The notes beneath the pieces were generated by a model. That model was not told where the DNA came from. It saw only the letters and a program-made list of their open reading frames with translations, and ran no database searches. 64,000 bases of DNA from Pedobacter ginsengisoli (GTDB taxonomy: Bacteria; Bacteroidota; Bacteroidia; Sphingobacteriales; Sphingobacteriaceae), in contig NZ_JASSYX010000001.1 in NCBI RefSeq assembly GCF_030244015.1, positions 1,364,001 through 1,428,000 of the forward strand, read 5' to 3'. The number at the start of each line of letters is the position of its first letter. Positions within the stretch are counted from its first letter, which is position 1. Positions 1-8,627 of the stretch are shown here, one piece after another. The position numbers and the translations under genes were made by a program.

Positions 1-1
1 C

Positions 2-781
2 ATGTACGATAAGGATAACAACAGGTCGGTTACTTCCAATCTAATTGGGAGGGTTTATGGTGATAACTATATCAATACATTACTTGCCAGGCCTGTTAAA
101 ACCGCCATACTTATCAACGGAAAGGTTGATGTGACCTGGGGAGCAGCAGATTCGACAGTTATTGCTACTGAACTTACTTACACCGATGAAAATGAAAAAT
201 CGCATACGATCATGGTACCTGTAGACAGCGGGGTTACCCGGCTTGACAATTATACCCTGGCTGGCCATGAGACTTTTCAATATCGAACCTTATACGTGCC
301 GGATTCTCTTTCAATTGACACCTTTTATTCTAATGTGCAAACTGTAAAAGTTACAGGTCCGGCTATTGAATACGAACGTAACGGATGGATGGCAGGAACT
401 GAAGACTATGATATTCCATCAGGACGGGTACCTCAAAACACTTTGGATAATAAGACCAATACCATTTGGCACATGGATAAAACTCATGGTTATCCACATG
501 TCGTTACGATAGATATGAAGGCAGAGAACTTGGTTAATGGATTTACCTACATACAGCGCACTCCATTGGATGGAGCAGCTAAGCTTGTCGAAATACAGGT
601 TAGCTCAAATAACATAAACTGGAAATCGTTAGGTGCATACACTTTTGAAAATCTCGGAACCAAGCAATATCTTGAGCTGCTGGAACCGGCATCTTTCAGG
701 TACTTCAGAATGATCGTTAAATCAGACTATAAAAACGGCACTGCAACCGCCATCGCGGAGTTAGGCGCCTACAAAAGATAG
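2..781 (+). CDS. DUF4998-discoidin surface protein (3' part)
   Basis: The frame is open to the left edge, so the true start and signal peptide probably lie outside the window. The first ~110 residues resemble the DUF4998 fold found in Bacteroidota surface proteins. Residues ~125-258 look like a discoidin (F5/8 type C) carbohydrate-binding domain: a DNKTNTIWH element, a beta-rich core, a WKSLG strand and an ending in RYFRMIV and AIAELGAYKR. Proteins of this build are usually outer-membrane lipoproteins encoded beside SusC/SusD pairs, where they are thought to bind glycan. The upstream SusCD genes are not visible here, so the locus assignment is inference. A strong terminator follows directly. 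Domain names are by recognition, not by search. Confidence 0.75.
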   Translation: MYDKDNNRSVTSNLIGRVYGDNYINTLLARPVKTAILINGKVDVTWGAADSTVIATELTYTDENEKSHTIMVPVDSGVTRLDNYTLAGHETFQYRTLYVPDSLSIDTFYSNVQTVKVTGPAIEYERNGWMAGTEDYDIPSGRVPQNTLDNKTNTIWHMDKTHGYPHVVTIDMKAENLVNGFTYIQRTPLDGAAKLVEIQVSSNNINWKSLGAYTFENLGTKQYLELLEPASFRYFRMIVKSDYKNGTATAIAELGAYKR

Positions 782-796
782 CTCTCTTTTCCCTCG

Positions 797-843
797 AACC
801 AGCAGGCCCTGCGGTATGCAGTCCTGCTGGTTATTTTGTTTTA
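797..843 (+). terminator. Rho-independent terminator after discoidin protein
   Basis: A perfect 10-bp stem (AACCAGCAGG at 797-806 with CCTGCTGGTT at 823-832) is followed by a T-rich tract at 833-843. It sits 16 bases after the stop codon of the discoidin protein and would end that transcript. Confidence 0.85.
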
Positions 844-1086
844 AACTTGAGTGGTCAGATTTTATCTCGAATTATCAGTCCATACGCTATCGAAAATCGC
901 CTCAGGAGCAAATTCCTACGGCAATCTTAAAGTACCGCACAAAAAATAAGTAAAGATGAGCCGAAAAAAGTAGTGGACGGATTTAAGGATACCTTGGCTG
1001 GATAAATACAAAAGCGCACAAACCATATATCTGTTTAAGTGTTTATTTGCGAATGTAATTTCTTCGGCACGCAGATAGAGGGACAC
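844..1086. other. Gene-poor stretch with decayed coding sequence
   Basis: No intact gene is seen between the terminator at 843 and the remnant at 1087. Around 950-1005 the plus strand reads in one frame as KDEPKKVVDGFKDTLAG before a stop, which looks protein-like but is too short to assign. I read this as leftover of one or more lost genes; it could equally be chance. Confidence 0.35.
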
Positions 1087-1218
1087 ATGAATTACGTGGA
1101 GCTGGAAAAACTTTTATCTGAGTTTTCGTGCAAAAGAATGCTATCGACTCATTTTGGCCGGGAGATGCAGGAAAGGCTTGATGAGCTGGAAATAGGCTAT
1201 TTAGCTGATGGAGTGTAA
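1087..1218 (+). pseudogene. C-terminal remnant of an MBL-fold hydrolase
   Basis: A 43-codon frame ends in TAA at 1216-1218. Its peptide (CKRMLSTHFGREMQERLDEL, then a YLADGV end) resembles the last ~45 residues of metallo-beta-lactamase-fold hydrolases of the type ending in KR-x-L-THxxxxM...LD...A-DG. The in-frame sequence just upstream (FFGTQIEGHMNYVELEKLL, from ~1060) continues that likeness, but no metal-binding HxHxDH core exists in the 280 bases before it. It is therefore probably the tail of a deleted gene, not a functional small protein. Family assignment is by eye. Confidence 0.45.
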
Positions 1219-1226
1219 TTTATAGT

Positions 1227-3188
1227 TTAACTTTCCGAAATCACGGCTGCAAATCCGCCGCTGCGGACCATTTTGATTTCAAATTTATCACCGGCTTTTA
1301 CCTGGATGGTTTTCTTTCTGTAGTCCATTGCCTGCCGGCCTGCGTTGATACCATCCTCAAAATAGGTCATGATATACGTCTTTCCGGCAGTCAGAAAGTC
1401 AAGATTCACTGAAACAGTTCTTTCCTCTTGTTTACTATTGGTAATGCCGCCAATAAACCACTTTTCTCCTTTGCGTTTGGCAACCACGACTATGTCCCCT
1501 GCTTTCGCTGCCAAGGCTTTAGTCTCATCCCATGTAGTTGGCACCTTCGTAATGAAATCTGTACAATCGGAATTTCTGTAATAAAGAGTGGGGTTGTCTG
1601 CAAGCATTTGTAGTCCACTTTCGAAAACCACAAACAATGCCATTTGATAGGCTCTGGTTCCAATGCTGGCAGCATTGGGCCTTTCAGCTCTGTACGATTC
1701 AGGCTGCATGCTGATCATTGCACCGGGAGTGTAGTCCATTGGTCCCACAGCATTGCGCATAAAAGGTAGAAGCAAACTATTGTCTGGTTTGGTGCCACCC
1801 ATTTGTTCCATACCCCTCACGCCCTCATATGAAATCAGGTTAGGATATTTATATTCTAATCCGGCAGGTTTAAATGCACCGTGAAAATCAACAAACAACT
1901 TGTTCTTTGCGGCCTCTTTGATTACATTTTCATAATAATTGACCATCCATTGATCGCTCCGGTCCATGAAATCAATTTTTACCCCTTTTACACCCCAGTC
2001 GCTAAAAGTTTTAAATAATTCCATATGGTTATGAACCGTAAGCCAGGTCAGCCAAAGAATAACGCCTACATTCTTCTCCTTACCATATCTGATTAGCTCG
2101 TGCACATCAACCTTGGGATTGGGCGTATAGGGATCGGTTGTACTATTGGCCCAGCCCTCGTCCATAACGATATATTTTATGCCATATTTTGCGGCAAAAT
2201 CTATGTAGTACTTGTAGGTTTCCAGGTTATATCCCGACACAAAATTTACATCCGGACCATATGGAGCTGCATCGTTCCACCATTCCCAGCTTGCCTGCCC
2301 TGGTTTGATCCAGCTTGGGTCTTTGATTACACTTGGAGATGCAAGTTTTAGGGTCATTGTATTTTCCACCAACTGCTTATCATCTGTTGAAATCACAAAG
2401 TACCTCCATGGAAAACTGCGTGTGCCTTTAGTTTTTGCAATATAATCAGCCTCCTTTAAGATTTTCTGACTTCTGTCGCCATCTTCTCCAATTTCCAACG
2501 GTACTTTGGGAAAAGCCGCCGATACGCCGTTTTCACCGTTTCCTTTTAGAAACAGACAAGGGTAATCCAGAAGATCTGATTCACTGATCAGTATTTTATA
2601 TTGTTTCCTGGTATCGATCAATACTGGAAGTGTAGACATTTTATCTGCAGGTTTCCAGTCTTTGGAGTTTACCTGCGAATAATTTTCTTCATAGGAAGTT
2701 TTAAAACCACCGGGCTGCTGCAGATGCAGTACGTATTCTGAAGGGAAATTAAGCGCAACATCCTCATTAATCACTTCTATCTCACCTTTCTTCGCAGTTG
2801 TAAAACGATAGGCAATACCCTCATCAAATGCACGGAATTCAACCGTATAATTTCCTTTAAAGCTTAACAGGATTGAGTTATAGGTGTTTTTTACCGCGGA
2901 ATATTTTAGTGGGATGTATGGTTTAATAACGTCATTTCCCTGGCCTTTTTTAGTTCCCGTAAGTTTAGGAGCCTCACCCAGAACTTCGTTTCTTAAACTC
3001 AGTGACAAATGGTTTTTCTTTAACAACAGATCGTCACGATATGCTATGGAGTAATATATTTTATCAGAGATGTTCAGTGATACTTTTATAGCTCCATTTG
3101 GTGATCTGAGCTCAATCCCTTTATTTCGAGCAGAAAGCATAACTGAAAGGCTCATAAAGACCGCCAGGGCGAAGAAAAACTTATTCAT
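1227..3188 (-). CDS. Glycoside hydrolase family 97 (alpha-galactosidase type)
   Basis: Secreted or periplasmic alpha-glycosidase of family GH97, about 653 residues from the chosen start MNKFFFALAVF, which gives a clean signal peptide. An upstream ATG at 3248 would overlap the cold-shock gene's terminator, so I reject it. The N-terminal beta-sandwich (~30-270) is followed by the TIM barrel (~280-560, with WEWWNDAAPYG, KYIVMDEGW and GVKIDFMDRSDQ) and a C-terminal beta-domain. Inverting SusB-like enzymes carry a catalytic Glu in an HEA motif; here the equivalent reads FHGAFKPAG, and SYEGVRGMEQ follows. That pattern fits the retaining, Asp-nucleophile alpha-galactosidase branch (inference from family knowledge). 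The substrate is probably an alpha-galactoside released from plant or microbial polysaccharide. It is transcribed alone, towards the MBL remnant. Confidence 0.88.
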   Translation of the reverse strand: MNKFFFALAVFMSLSVMLSARNKGIELRSPNGAIKVSLNISDKIYYSIAYRDDLLLKKNHLSLSLRNEVLGEAPKLTGTKKGQGNDVIKPYIPLKYSAVKNTYNSILLSFKGNYTVEFRAFDEGIAYRFTTAKKGEIEVINEDVALNFPSEYVLHLQQPGGFKTSYEENYSQVNSKDWKPADKMSTLPVLIDTRKQYKILISESDLLDYPCLFLKGNGENGVSAAFPKVPLEIGEDGDRSQKILKEADYIAKTKGTRSFPWRYFVISTDDKQLVENTMTLKLASPSVIKDPSWIKPGQASWEWWNDAAPYGPDVNFVSGYNLETYKYYIDFAAKYGIKYIVMDEGWANSTTDPYTPNPKVDVHELIRYGKEKNVGVILWLTWLTVHNHMELFKTFSDWGVKGVKIDFMDRSDQWMVNYYENVIKEAAKNKLFVDFHGAFKPAGLEYKYPNLISYEGVRGMEQMGGTKPDNSLLLPFMRNAVGPMDYTPGAMISMQPESYRAERPNAASIGTRAYQMALFVVFESGLQMLADNPTLYYRNSDCTDFITKVPTTWDETKALAAKAGDIVVVAKRKGEKWFIGGITNSKQEERTVSVNLDFLTAGKTYIMTYFEDGINAGRQAMDYRKKTIQVKAGDKFEIKMVRSGGFAAVISES

Positions 3189-3248
3189 AAAATTCATATA
3201 GATCGTGATTTTCGGAGCTAAAGGTAGTAATTTGGAAAAGCATCCCAT

Positions 3249-3277
3249 AAAAAAAGCATCCCTTTTGAGGATGCTCT
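3249..3277 (-). terminator. Terminator of the cold-shock gene
   Basis: On the minus strand GCATCC (complement of 3269-3274) pairs with GGATGC (complement of 3256-3261) around a short loop, then runs into seven or more U residues (plus-strand A tract 3249-3255). It lies 25 bases after the cold-shock stop codon. Confidence 0.8.
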
Positions 3278-3301
3278 TCTTAATTTATAAAATGAGTTTA
3301 A

Positions 3302-3493
3302 TTAACTGATCTTAACATTAATTGCGTTTAAGCCTTTTTTACCTTGCTCAACGTCATAGCTTACTGAATCATTCTCACGAATGTTGTCGATTAAGCCTGA
3401 ACTGTGGACAAATATTTCGCTATCACCATTAGCTGGTACGATAAATCCAAAACCTTTTGTCTCATTGAAAAATTTTACTGTTCCTTGTTGCAT
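3302..3493 (-). CDS. Cold-shock domain protein (CspA family)
   Basis: A 63-residue single cold-shock domain, shorter than the 65-70 residues usual for CspA. It begins MQQGTVKFFNETKGFGFI, which contains the RNP1 motif KGFGFI, and carries an RNP2-like IFVHSSG. The protein binds single-stranded RNA/DNA and acts as an RNA chaperone in the cytoplasm. It is monocistronic: a recognisable promoter lies about 25 bases upstream and a strong hairpin terminator follows. Whether it responds to cold or is constitutive cannot be told from the sequence. Confidence 0.95.
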   Translation of the reverse strand: MQQGTVKFFNETKGFGFIVPANGDSEIFVHSSGLIDNIRENDSVSYDVEQGKKGLNAINVKIS

Positions 3494-3516
3494 TATAATA
3501 TATTTTAATTATGATA

Positions 3517-3542
3517 CAAATGTACAATTAATTTATTGAAAA
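3517..3542 (-). promoter_or_regulatory. Bacteroidota-type promoter of the cold-shock gene
   Basis: The minus strand contains TACATTTG (complement of 3517-3524), matching the Bacteroidota -7 consensus TAnnTTTG. A weak -33-like TTTTC begins 18 bases upstream (3538-3542). The -7 box lies 23 bases before the ATG. The surrounding DNA is very AT-rich. Confidence 0.45.
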
Positions 3543-3599
3543 TCAGTAATTTATTTATTTTGCTAAAACAGACCATATTTTAGTCAGTACTTATCTCAC

Positions 3600-6500
3600 T
3601 TATTTTGACCGGCTCAGAAAGCCTACCAGATCTATAATTTCTGTATTGCTGAGGGTTTCAAATAACCCGTTTGGCATCATGGATACAGGCATTACTTCCC
3701 GTGATTGTATGTTTGATTTGTTGATTACAGTGGCTTCCTGTCCAACAATTCTCAGGGTAATCTGACGCTCATTCTCTGAGACAACATTCCCTGAATAAGT
3801 ACGCCCATCACGTGTGGTAATGACAACCAGCTTGTAATCTTCCTGTATTTCGCCGCTGGGTTCCAGTACGTTGAAAAGGAGATAATCAACTTTTGATCTG
3901 TTGGATCCGGTCAGGTTTGGTCCAATGGAACCACCCTCGCCATACATTTTATGGCAACTTCCACAGGCACGCATAAATACAGTTTGCCCCTTTTTAAGAT
4001 TGGCATTGTCCAGTGCCTTCGGTGTCAGCAGATCACGGTATTTTTTGTAAGCAAGCTCGTTGGACGGAAGCTGATCGATAGGCCCCCAGATTTCTACAAA
4101 GCCACTGCCTACAACACGTCTAAGCTGTCTGGCTACACTCGCTGGAATATCTCGTTTTTCTATGGTCCTATTTTTTATGGCCATGGTAAGCAGCCATCCG
4201 GATTTTGGTCTCGATGCCAGTGTTTCTATAGCAGATTGCTGGTCCTTTTCATTAAACCCGGGATATTTGTTTAGCAGAAGCTGGGCCATTTTTTCATTGT
4301 CATAATTGGCGATGGCCCTTATGGCGTCATTGCGAAGTGCAGGGTCGTCCAGTAATGCGGGTAAGTCCTTAATCAATTCTGCTCTTTGTTGTGCTGACAA
4401 CGCAAGCAGGGCTTTACGGCGGCTATCTGCCGTCGCATTTTTATTACGCAGGGCAGCAAAGTACTGATTGGCAGCTTCTGTATCTCCAAAATATTGGGCT
4501 ATTTCCAGAGACAGTTGCTTGTTTCTTTCACCGGAACGCTGCAATTTAGCATAGGTAGTTTTCCAGTCTGCCGGAGTTTTGAGATCAGTGCGTCCTTCCA
4601 GACCATCACGCATGCCGGCAATCATTGCTGTATCTATGCCGGATCGTTTACCAAGCCATGTTACCAGTGCATTAGTGGCATCTGCATCTATCGCACGACG
4701 GGCAATGAATTTTCTGATCATGCTTAGCTTACTTGTGGCGGCCAGCTCGAAGGCACGGTTTGGATCTTTGACTACCAGTGGTTCAATACCATACCACAGC
4801 ATTTTAGGCAGGTTGTGGTCATTCTCATCTTCACCATGCCGGATCAAATTGGCGGCCAATGTCCAGCGGTTATTTAAATCTATCCGCTGCAAGGCTGATG
4901 TCAGGTATAAGCGTACGGCGGCTGAGCTTTCAGAGCTTGCCATTTGTTCGAGTTTGGAGACGACAGTCGAAGAGGGGGCTCCGTCTTCCCATAACAGTTG
5001 TATGGCCCAGCCACGTATGTACTCGTCCTTATCATTTAAAGCAGCGATCAATTGATCATTGCTGAAACCATTACATACATACAAGCCCCACATGGCACGC
5101 AAACGATAATTTGCATCTTTATGATTTAAATAAATATGACGAAGGGCTTCCAAAGTTCCTTTTTTAAGCTGATGTTTAAATGCCCGATTTTGAAGTACAC
5201 CACGGGCTCGCCTGGAGTGCCAGTCGCTTTTGTTGGTTTGCAGTTCAACAAGTTGTTTGTCGCTGAGTTTATTCAGATCAGCATAGCGGATTTTAAAGCT
5301 TTCCGCCAGGGAGACTTTTGGTGAAATTCTAAAGATACGGCCTGTTTCTTTATTAAGGACTGAGCCGCCGCAGATGTCCGCATCGTGCCAGTCCAGAACG
5401 TATAAATTGCCGTCAGGACCTACAGAGGTACTGAAGCCTACCCATTGTGCATTGTTTGCTGCCATCAGATCTTCACCGTGTGAACCTACAAAACCAGAAC
5501 CTTTAGGGATAAGTATGTCTGTAAGAATAGCATGCTCATGTATATTTGCCATAAATATCCGACCTTGCTGATCTTTTGGGAAGGCGTCGCTCTGGTAGAT
5601 ACTTGCACCTCCATGTGCAGAGCGGTGACTATGGTCCGCTATGGTTTTGATGTCTGTATAGGTATAGGGATTGAAATGCTGTCCGCCCTGGCGGTGGTAA
5701 ATCCCCCCTGGAATTACATACCACAAATGAGGGATGACGCAAGCCGTGATAAAGATCTGGCCTTTGGCATCATAGTCAATTCCCCAGGGGTTGCTAAAGC
5801 CGTGTGCAACCACTTCAAATTTGTCTTTAGTAGGATGGTAACGCCACACACCACCATTAATATCTATGCCTTCACCCTTTAAAATTTCATCATCGGGGAA
5901 GGGTTCCTTATGGCGGTAAAGTTTACCCTTGCCCACAGGTTTGCGGATGCGTGAGGGGGTAGCGAAACCCTGACAGCCATACAGCCAGCCATCGGGGCCC
6001 CAATGAAAACTGTTCATGGTTTCATGCCTGTCCCGAATACCCCAGCCAGTCAGCCGCACTTCTATGTCGGCCATGTCTGCTTTGTCGTCATGGTTGCGGT
6101 CCGGCACAAAAAGCAGGTTGGGAGGGGCGCCAATAAATACACCATCAAAACCAACGGCCATCGCTGCGGGGAAGGAGACTCCTTCTGCAAAGATTTTTTT
6201 AGTGTCGGCTTTGCCATCATGATCGGTATCTTCCAGTATCAATATCCTACTGTTGCCGTCATTTGAAAAACCTGAAGACCTGGACTCATAATCCCTGTTT
6301 TCTGCCACCCAAAGCCGCCCTTTGTCATCCCAACAAAAAGCCATCGGTTGAGTAACCATTGGCTCTGATGCATAGACATTGGCCAAAAAACCATCCTTAA
6401 GCGTCATCGCCTTTACAGCTTCTTCAGGGGTAAGGAATTTTGCATCCTTACCTTCCTGTTTGGCGATGGCCCACATGTCTACACTCGCCCAGGAAGGGTC

Positions 6501-7406
6501 TTTGCCCGCAAATTTGGCCCAGGCATTGTTCATTTCAATGTCGCTGAACTCTCCTGTGTAAACTACCAACTGATGTTTAACTGTCTCAGTTTCTCCCTTT
6601 TTAATACTCCAGTCTGCATCATGAGCCCTTACAGGCCCAACACCCATCTGTTCATCGACGCGCCATTTTTGAGGATATCCTTTATTTTCGGGATGATCTA
6701 ATATTGCGATATGTGCTTTGTCATTCCTACCGTCTACCTGTATAGCAATATCAACCCATGTTGCGGGCTGACCCTCAGCTTTCTGATTGCGCTGACGTGC
6801 TGCATTGATCACTTCACCATTAATTCCTGGTTTCCAGGGCATTCGCAGGAACAAGCCCCCGTACGGATATTTCGCCACAGTGATATCTGTTTTTGCTTCA
6901 CCTTGCCATTCCAGGCTAAGCAGAAACTTTCCATTGTCCTGCTGCATACTCCAGGTCTGGGTTTCTGTCATTACCGGAGTTCCCTTTTCGTCCAGCAAGT
7001 TGTATACGGTCTGCCACTTTACGATTGCACCTGTTTTCTCAATAATCCGGGCAGCAATCCGTTTCCAGTAACCATCTCCCGGATTGGCAAAATAATTCCG
7101 GCCGTTTACACTGGTGAACCCCCAATATAAACCGGTTTGGTGCTTGTGGTGTTCCGGGCTAAATTCCGTAAGTATTCCTTTTCCGTCTGGCGCTGCGATT
7201 GGGTGGATGTACGGGCGAAAGTTTTCGCCGGCATTTTGCGTTAAAATAATCGCCTTACTGTCAGCCCTCAGGACTGAAATGGTTCCGGTTTTTTCATCCT
7301 GACGGATTTCCAGCGTAACATCTTCATTTTTGGAAGCTGTTAAATATTTAGGGCCGGCCCATAGGAGAAACAATATGGTAATAAAAAGCAGAATTGATTT
7401 TAACAT
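3600..7406 (-). CDS. DUF6807/propeller/HEAT/cytochrome c fusion protein
   Basis: A 1268-residue exported protein with an N-terminal hydrophobic signal (MLKSILLFITILFLLW). Four parts are seen. Residues ~30-300 match the PmoA-like DUF6807 domain (FSPEHHKHQTGLYWGF, YPYGGLFLRMPW). Residues ~330-770 form the membrane-bound-dehydrogenase-like propeller domain known from Planctomycetes and Bacteroidota (MAFCWDDKGRLWVAENRDYE, NSFHWGPDGWLYGCQG, VGPDGNLYVLDWHD). Residues ~780-1090 are alpha-helical repeats of HEAT type. Residues ~1130-1268 are a c-type cytochrome domain with CGSCH at about 1148-1152 and the usual C-terminal small beta-domain (DGRTYSGNVV...MMPNG). Related proteins are linked to periplasmic oxidation of sugars or polyols; the substrate here is unknown. 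It starts 26 bases after the stop of the upstream gene, so co-transcription is possible. A paralogue of its C-terminus lies at the right edge of the window. Confidence 0.85.
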   Translation of the reverse strand: MLKSILLFITILFLLWAGPKYLTASKNEDVTLEIRQDEKTGTISVLRADSKAIILTQNAGENFRPYIHPIAAPDGKGILTEFSPEHHKHQTGLYWGFTSVNGRNYFANPGDGYWKRIAARIIEKTGAIVKWQTVYNLLDEKGTPVMTETQTWSMQQDNGKFLLSLEWQGEAKTDITVAKYPYGGLFLRMPWKPGINGEVINAARQRNQKAEGQPATWVDIAIQVDGRNDKAHIAILDHPENKGYPQKWRVDEQMGVGPVRAHDADWSIKKGETETVKHQLVVYTGEFSDIEMNNAWAKFAGKDPSWASVDMWAIAKQEGKDAKFLTPEEAVKAMTLKDGFLANVYASEPMVTQPMAFCWDDKGRLWVAENRDYESRSSGFSNDGNSRILILEDTDHDGKADTKKIFAEGVSFPAAMAVGFDGVFIGAPPNLLFVPDRNHDDKADMADIEVRLTGWGIRDRHETMNSFHWGPDGWLYGCQGFATPSRIRKPVGKGKLYRHKEPFPDDEILKGEGIDINGGVWRYHPTKDKFEVVAHGFSNPWGIDYDAKGQIFITACVIPHLWYVIPGGIYHRQGGQHFNPYTYTDIKTIADHSHRSAHGGASIYQSDAFPKDQQGRIFMANIHEHAILTDILIPKGSGFVGSHGEDLMAANNAQWVGFSTSVGPDGNLYVLDWHDADICGGSVLNKETGRIFRISPKVSLAESFKIRYADLNKLSDKQLVELQTNKSDWHSRRARGVLQNRAFKHQLKKGTLEALRHIYLNHKDANYRLRAMWGLYVCNGFSNDQLIAALNDKDEYIRGWAIQLLWEDGAPSSTVVSKLEQMASSESSAAVRLYLTSALQRIDLNNRWTLAANLIRHGEDENDHNLPKMLWYGIEPLVVKDPNRAFELAATSKLSMIRKFIARRAIDADATNALVTWLGKRSGIDTAMIAGMRDGLEGRTDLKTPADWKTTYAKLQRSGERNKQLSLEIAQYFGDTEAANQYFAALRNKNATADSRRKALLALSAQQRAELIKDLPALLDDPALRNDAIRAIANYDNEKMAQLLLNKYPGFNEKDQQSAIETLASRPKSGWLLTMAIKNRTIEKRDIPASVARQLRRVVGSGFVEIWGPIDQLPSNELAYKKYRDLLTPKALDNANLKKGQTVFMRACGSCHKMYGEGGSIGPNLTGSNRSKVDYLLFNVLEPSGEIQEDYKLVVITTRDGRTYSGNVVSENERQITLRIVGQEATVINKSNIQSREVMPVSMMPNGLFETLSNTEIIDLVGFLSRSK

Positions 7407-7432
7407 AATAATAGGTTTACATTTTGGTCGCC

Positions 7433-8572
7433 CTAAATATATGGTTTAGAACCAATAAGCCAATTTTTTTGTTGAAAATTTGTATAGACAAGTTGTTTAG
7501 TTGCCGCTTTCCGGATCATACTCAAGTGGAAGCTGATCCCCAATTCTTTTACGGCCCCAGAATCCTTGAAATTCCTGAGCAAATATTTAATTCGATAGCC
7601 CAATTTCATATTTTCTATGATAAAAAAATTTTCGGAAGTTGCCTCAACCAAAGACTGCTTTGTAGAAAAATCTATGACATCGGTATTTAATATTTTACAA
7701 GCTTTTGCATTTTCAGATTCCCCCATAAAATATTTCATAAATATTTTCAAAAAATTCTTTCTTTGCGAACCATTTCCGATCACAACGGTTTTTAAGTCGA
7801 TGGCTTTTTGAAGAAGCAAAATATTTAACGCCTCCGGTTTGTCAGCAATCACAACGTCTTTTTTTACTGATGAGTAACCCAGCATATTCACAACAACCTG
7901 GTAGGTACCTGAACTGAGATTGGTAAGAGTAAATTCGCCTTTAACGTTTGTTGCGGTGATTTTTTTAGAACCATCAATAAATACTGTAGCAGCCTCCAGG
8001 GGTTCTCCTTTGGCATTCTTGACTGTTCCTGTAAGTGTGAAAACGTTTTGTGCATGCAATTGAAAGCTGAAAAGCAGCAAGAAAATAGTGATGAGCGTTT
8101 GTATCATTTTATGAATGTTGTAGTTCACGCCATTGTAAACTAAAGTATTGTGTTTTTCTGCAATGTATTCAAACCCGACCGACTTATAGCACTTAATTGC
8201 CATTTGATTTTTTTCCCATACAAAAAGTTCGACCTTTTTGCAATCGTATGTGCTCCTGCATTTTTCGACAAGCATCCTGATGAAATATTTGCCAAATCCC
8301 ATGCCTCTGAGTTTCGAATCTCCAATCAGGATTCTTCCTAACCGGGGTATTCCGCTTTCCTGGGGTATGATTTCGCCGAACGCGAAGGGGATGTCGTTTT
8401 GCGAATACCCGATATAAAAGGTGCGGTCGGGATGAAGTGCCTGATAATTTAAGATTTGCTGTTGCGTGATGGGGTATGAAAAATCAGTACCTGAAAATTG
8501 AAGCAATAACTCTGGACTTGTTACCCATTTTTCTAAAAGGAGGAAGTCAGAAGAAGCGTACGGTTTTAACAT
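7433..8572 (-). CDS. GNAT acetyltransferase fused to carboxypeptidase-regulatory-like protein
   Basis: One 379-residue frame holds two unrelated proteins. Residues 1-155 are a GNAT N-acetyltransferase (LGRILIGDSKLRGMGFGKYF acetyl-CoA loop, CYKSVGF near the end). Met156 (codon at 8105-8107) begins MIQTLITIFLLLFSFQLHAQ, a perfect signal peptide, followed by a CarboxypepD_reg beta-sandwich (FTLTGTVKNAKGEPLEAATV...) and a conserved helical stretch (FLKIFMKYFMGESENAKACK...GYRIKYLLRNF). After residue ~330 the sequence no longer looks like the family, and the protein is shorter than the ~400 residues I would expect from the signal peptide onward. A secretion signal in the middle of a cytoplasmic enzyme makes no sense as one protein. 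Either loss of a stop codon joined two genes, or translation of the second starts at Met156. The second half is probably degraded. Confidence 0.6.
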   Translation of the reverse strand: MLKPYASSDFLLLEKWVTSPELLLQFSGTDFSYPITQQQILNYQALHPDRTFYIGYSQNDIPFAFGEIIPQESGIPRLGRILIGDSKLRGMGFGKYFIRMLVEKCRSTYDCKKVELFVWEKNQMAIKCYKSVGFEYIAEKHNTLVYNGVNYNIHKMIQTLITIFLLLFSFQLHAQNVFTLTGTVKNAKGEPLEAATVFIDGSKKITATNVKGEFTLTNLSSGTYQVVVNMLGYSSVKKDVVIADKPEALNILLLQKAIDLKTVVIGNGSQRKNFLKIFMKYFMGESENAKACKILNTDVIDFSTKQSLVEATSENFFIIENMKLGYRIKYLLRNFKDSGAVKELGISFHLSMIRKAATKQLVYTNFQQKNWLIGSKPYI

Positions 8573-8627
8573 TTATAATATTTTGAGAACGGGAGCTTAA
8601 ATATAAAAATCTCCATTTGATTTCAGG

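Noticed and set aside
4579..5055. A 158-codon plus-strand frame inside the large fusion gene
   Set aside because: Ser/Arg-rich antisense frame, not conserved-looking; the minus-strand gene accounts for the sequence.
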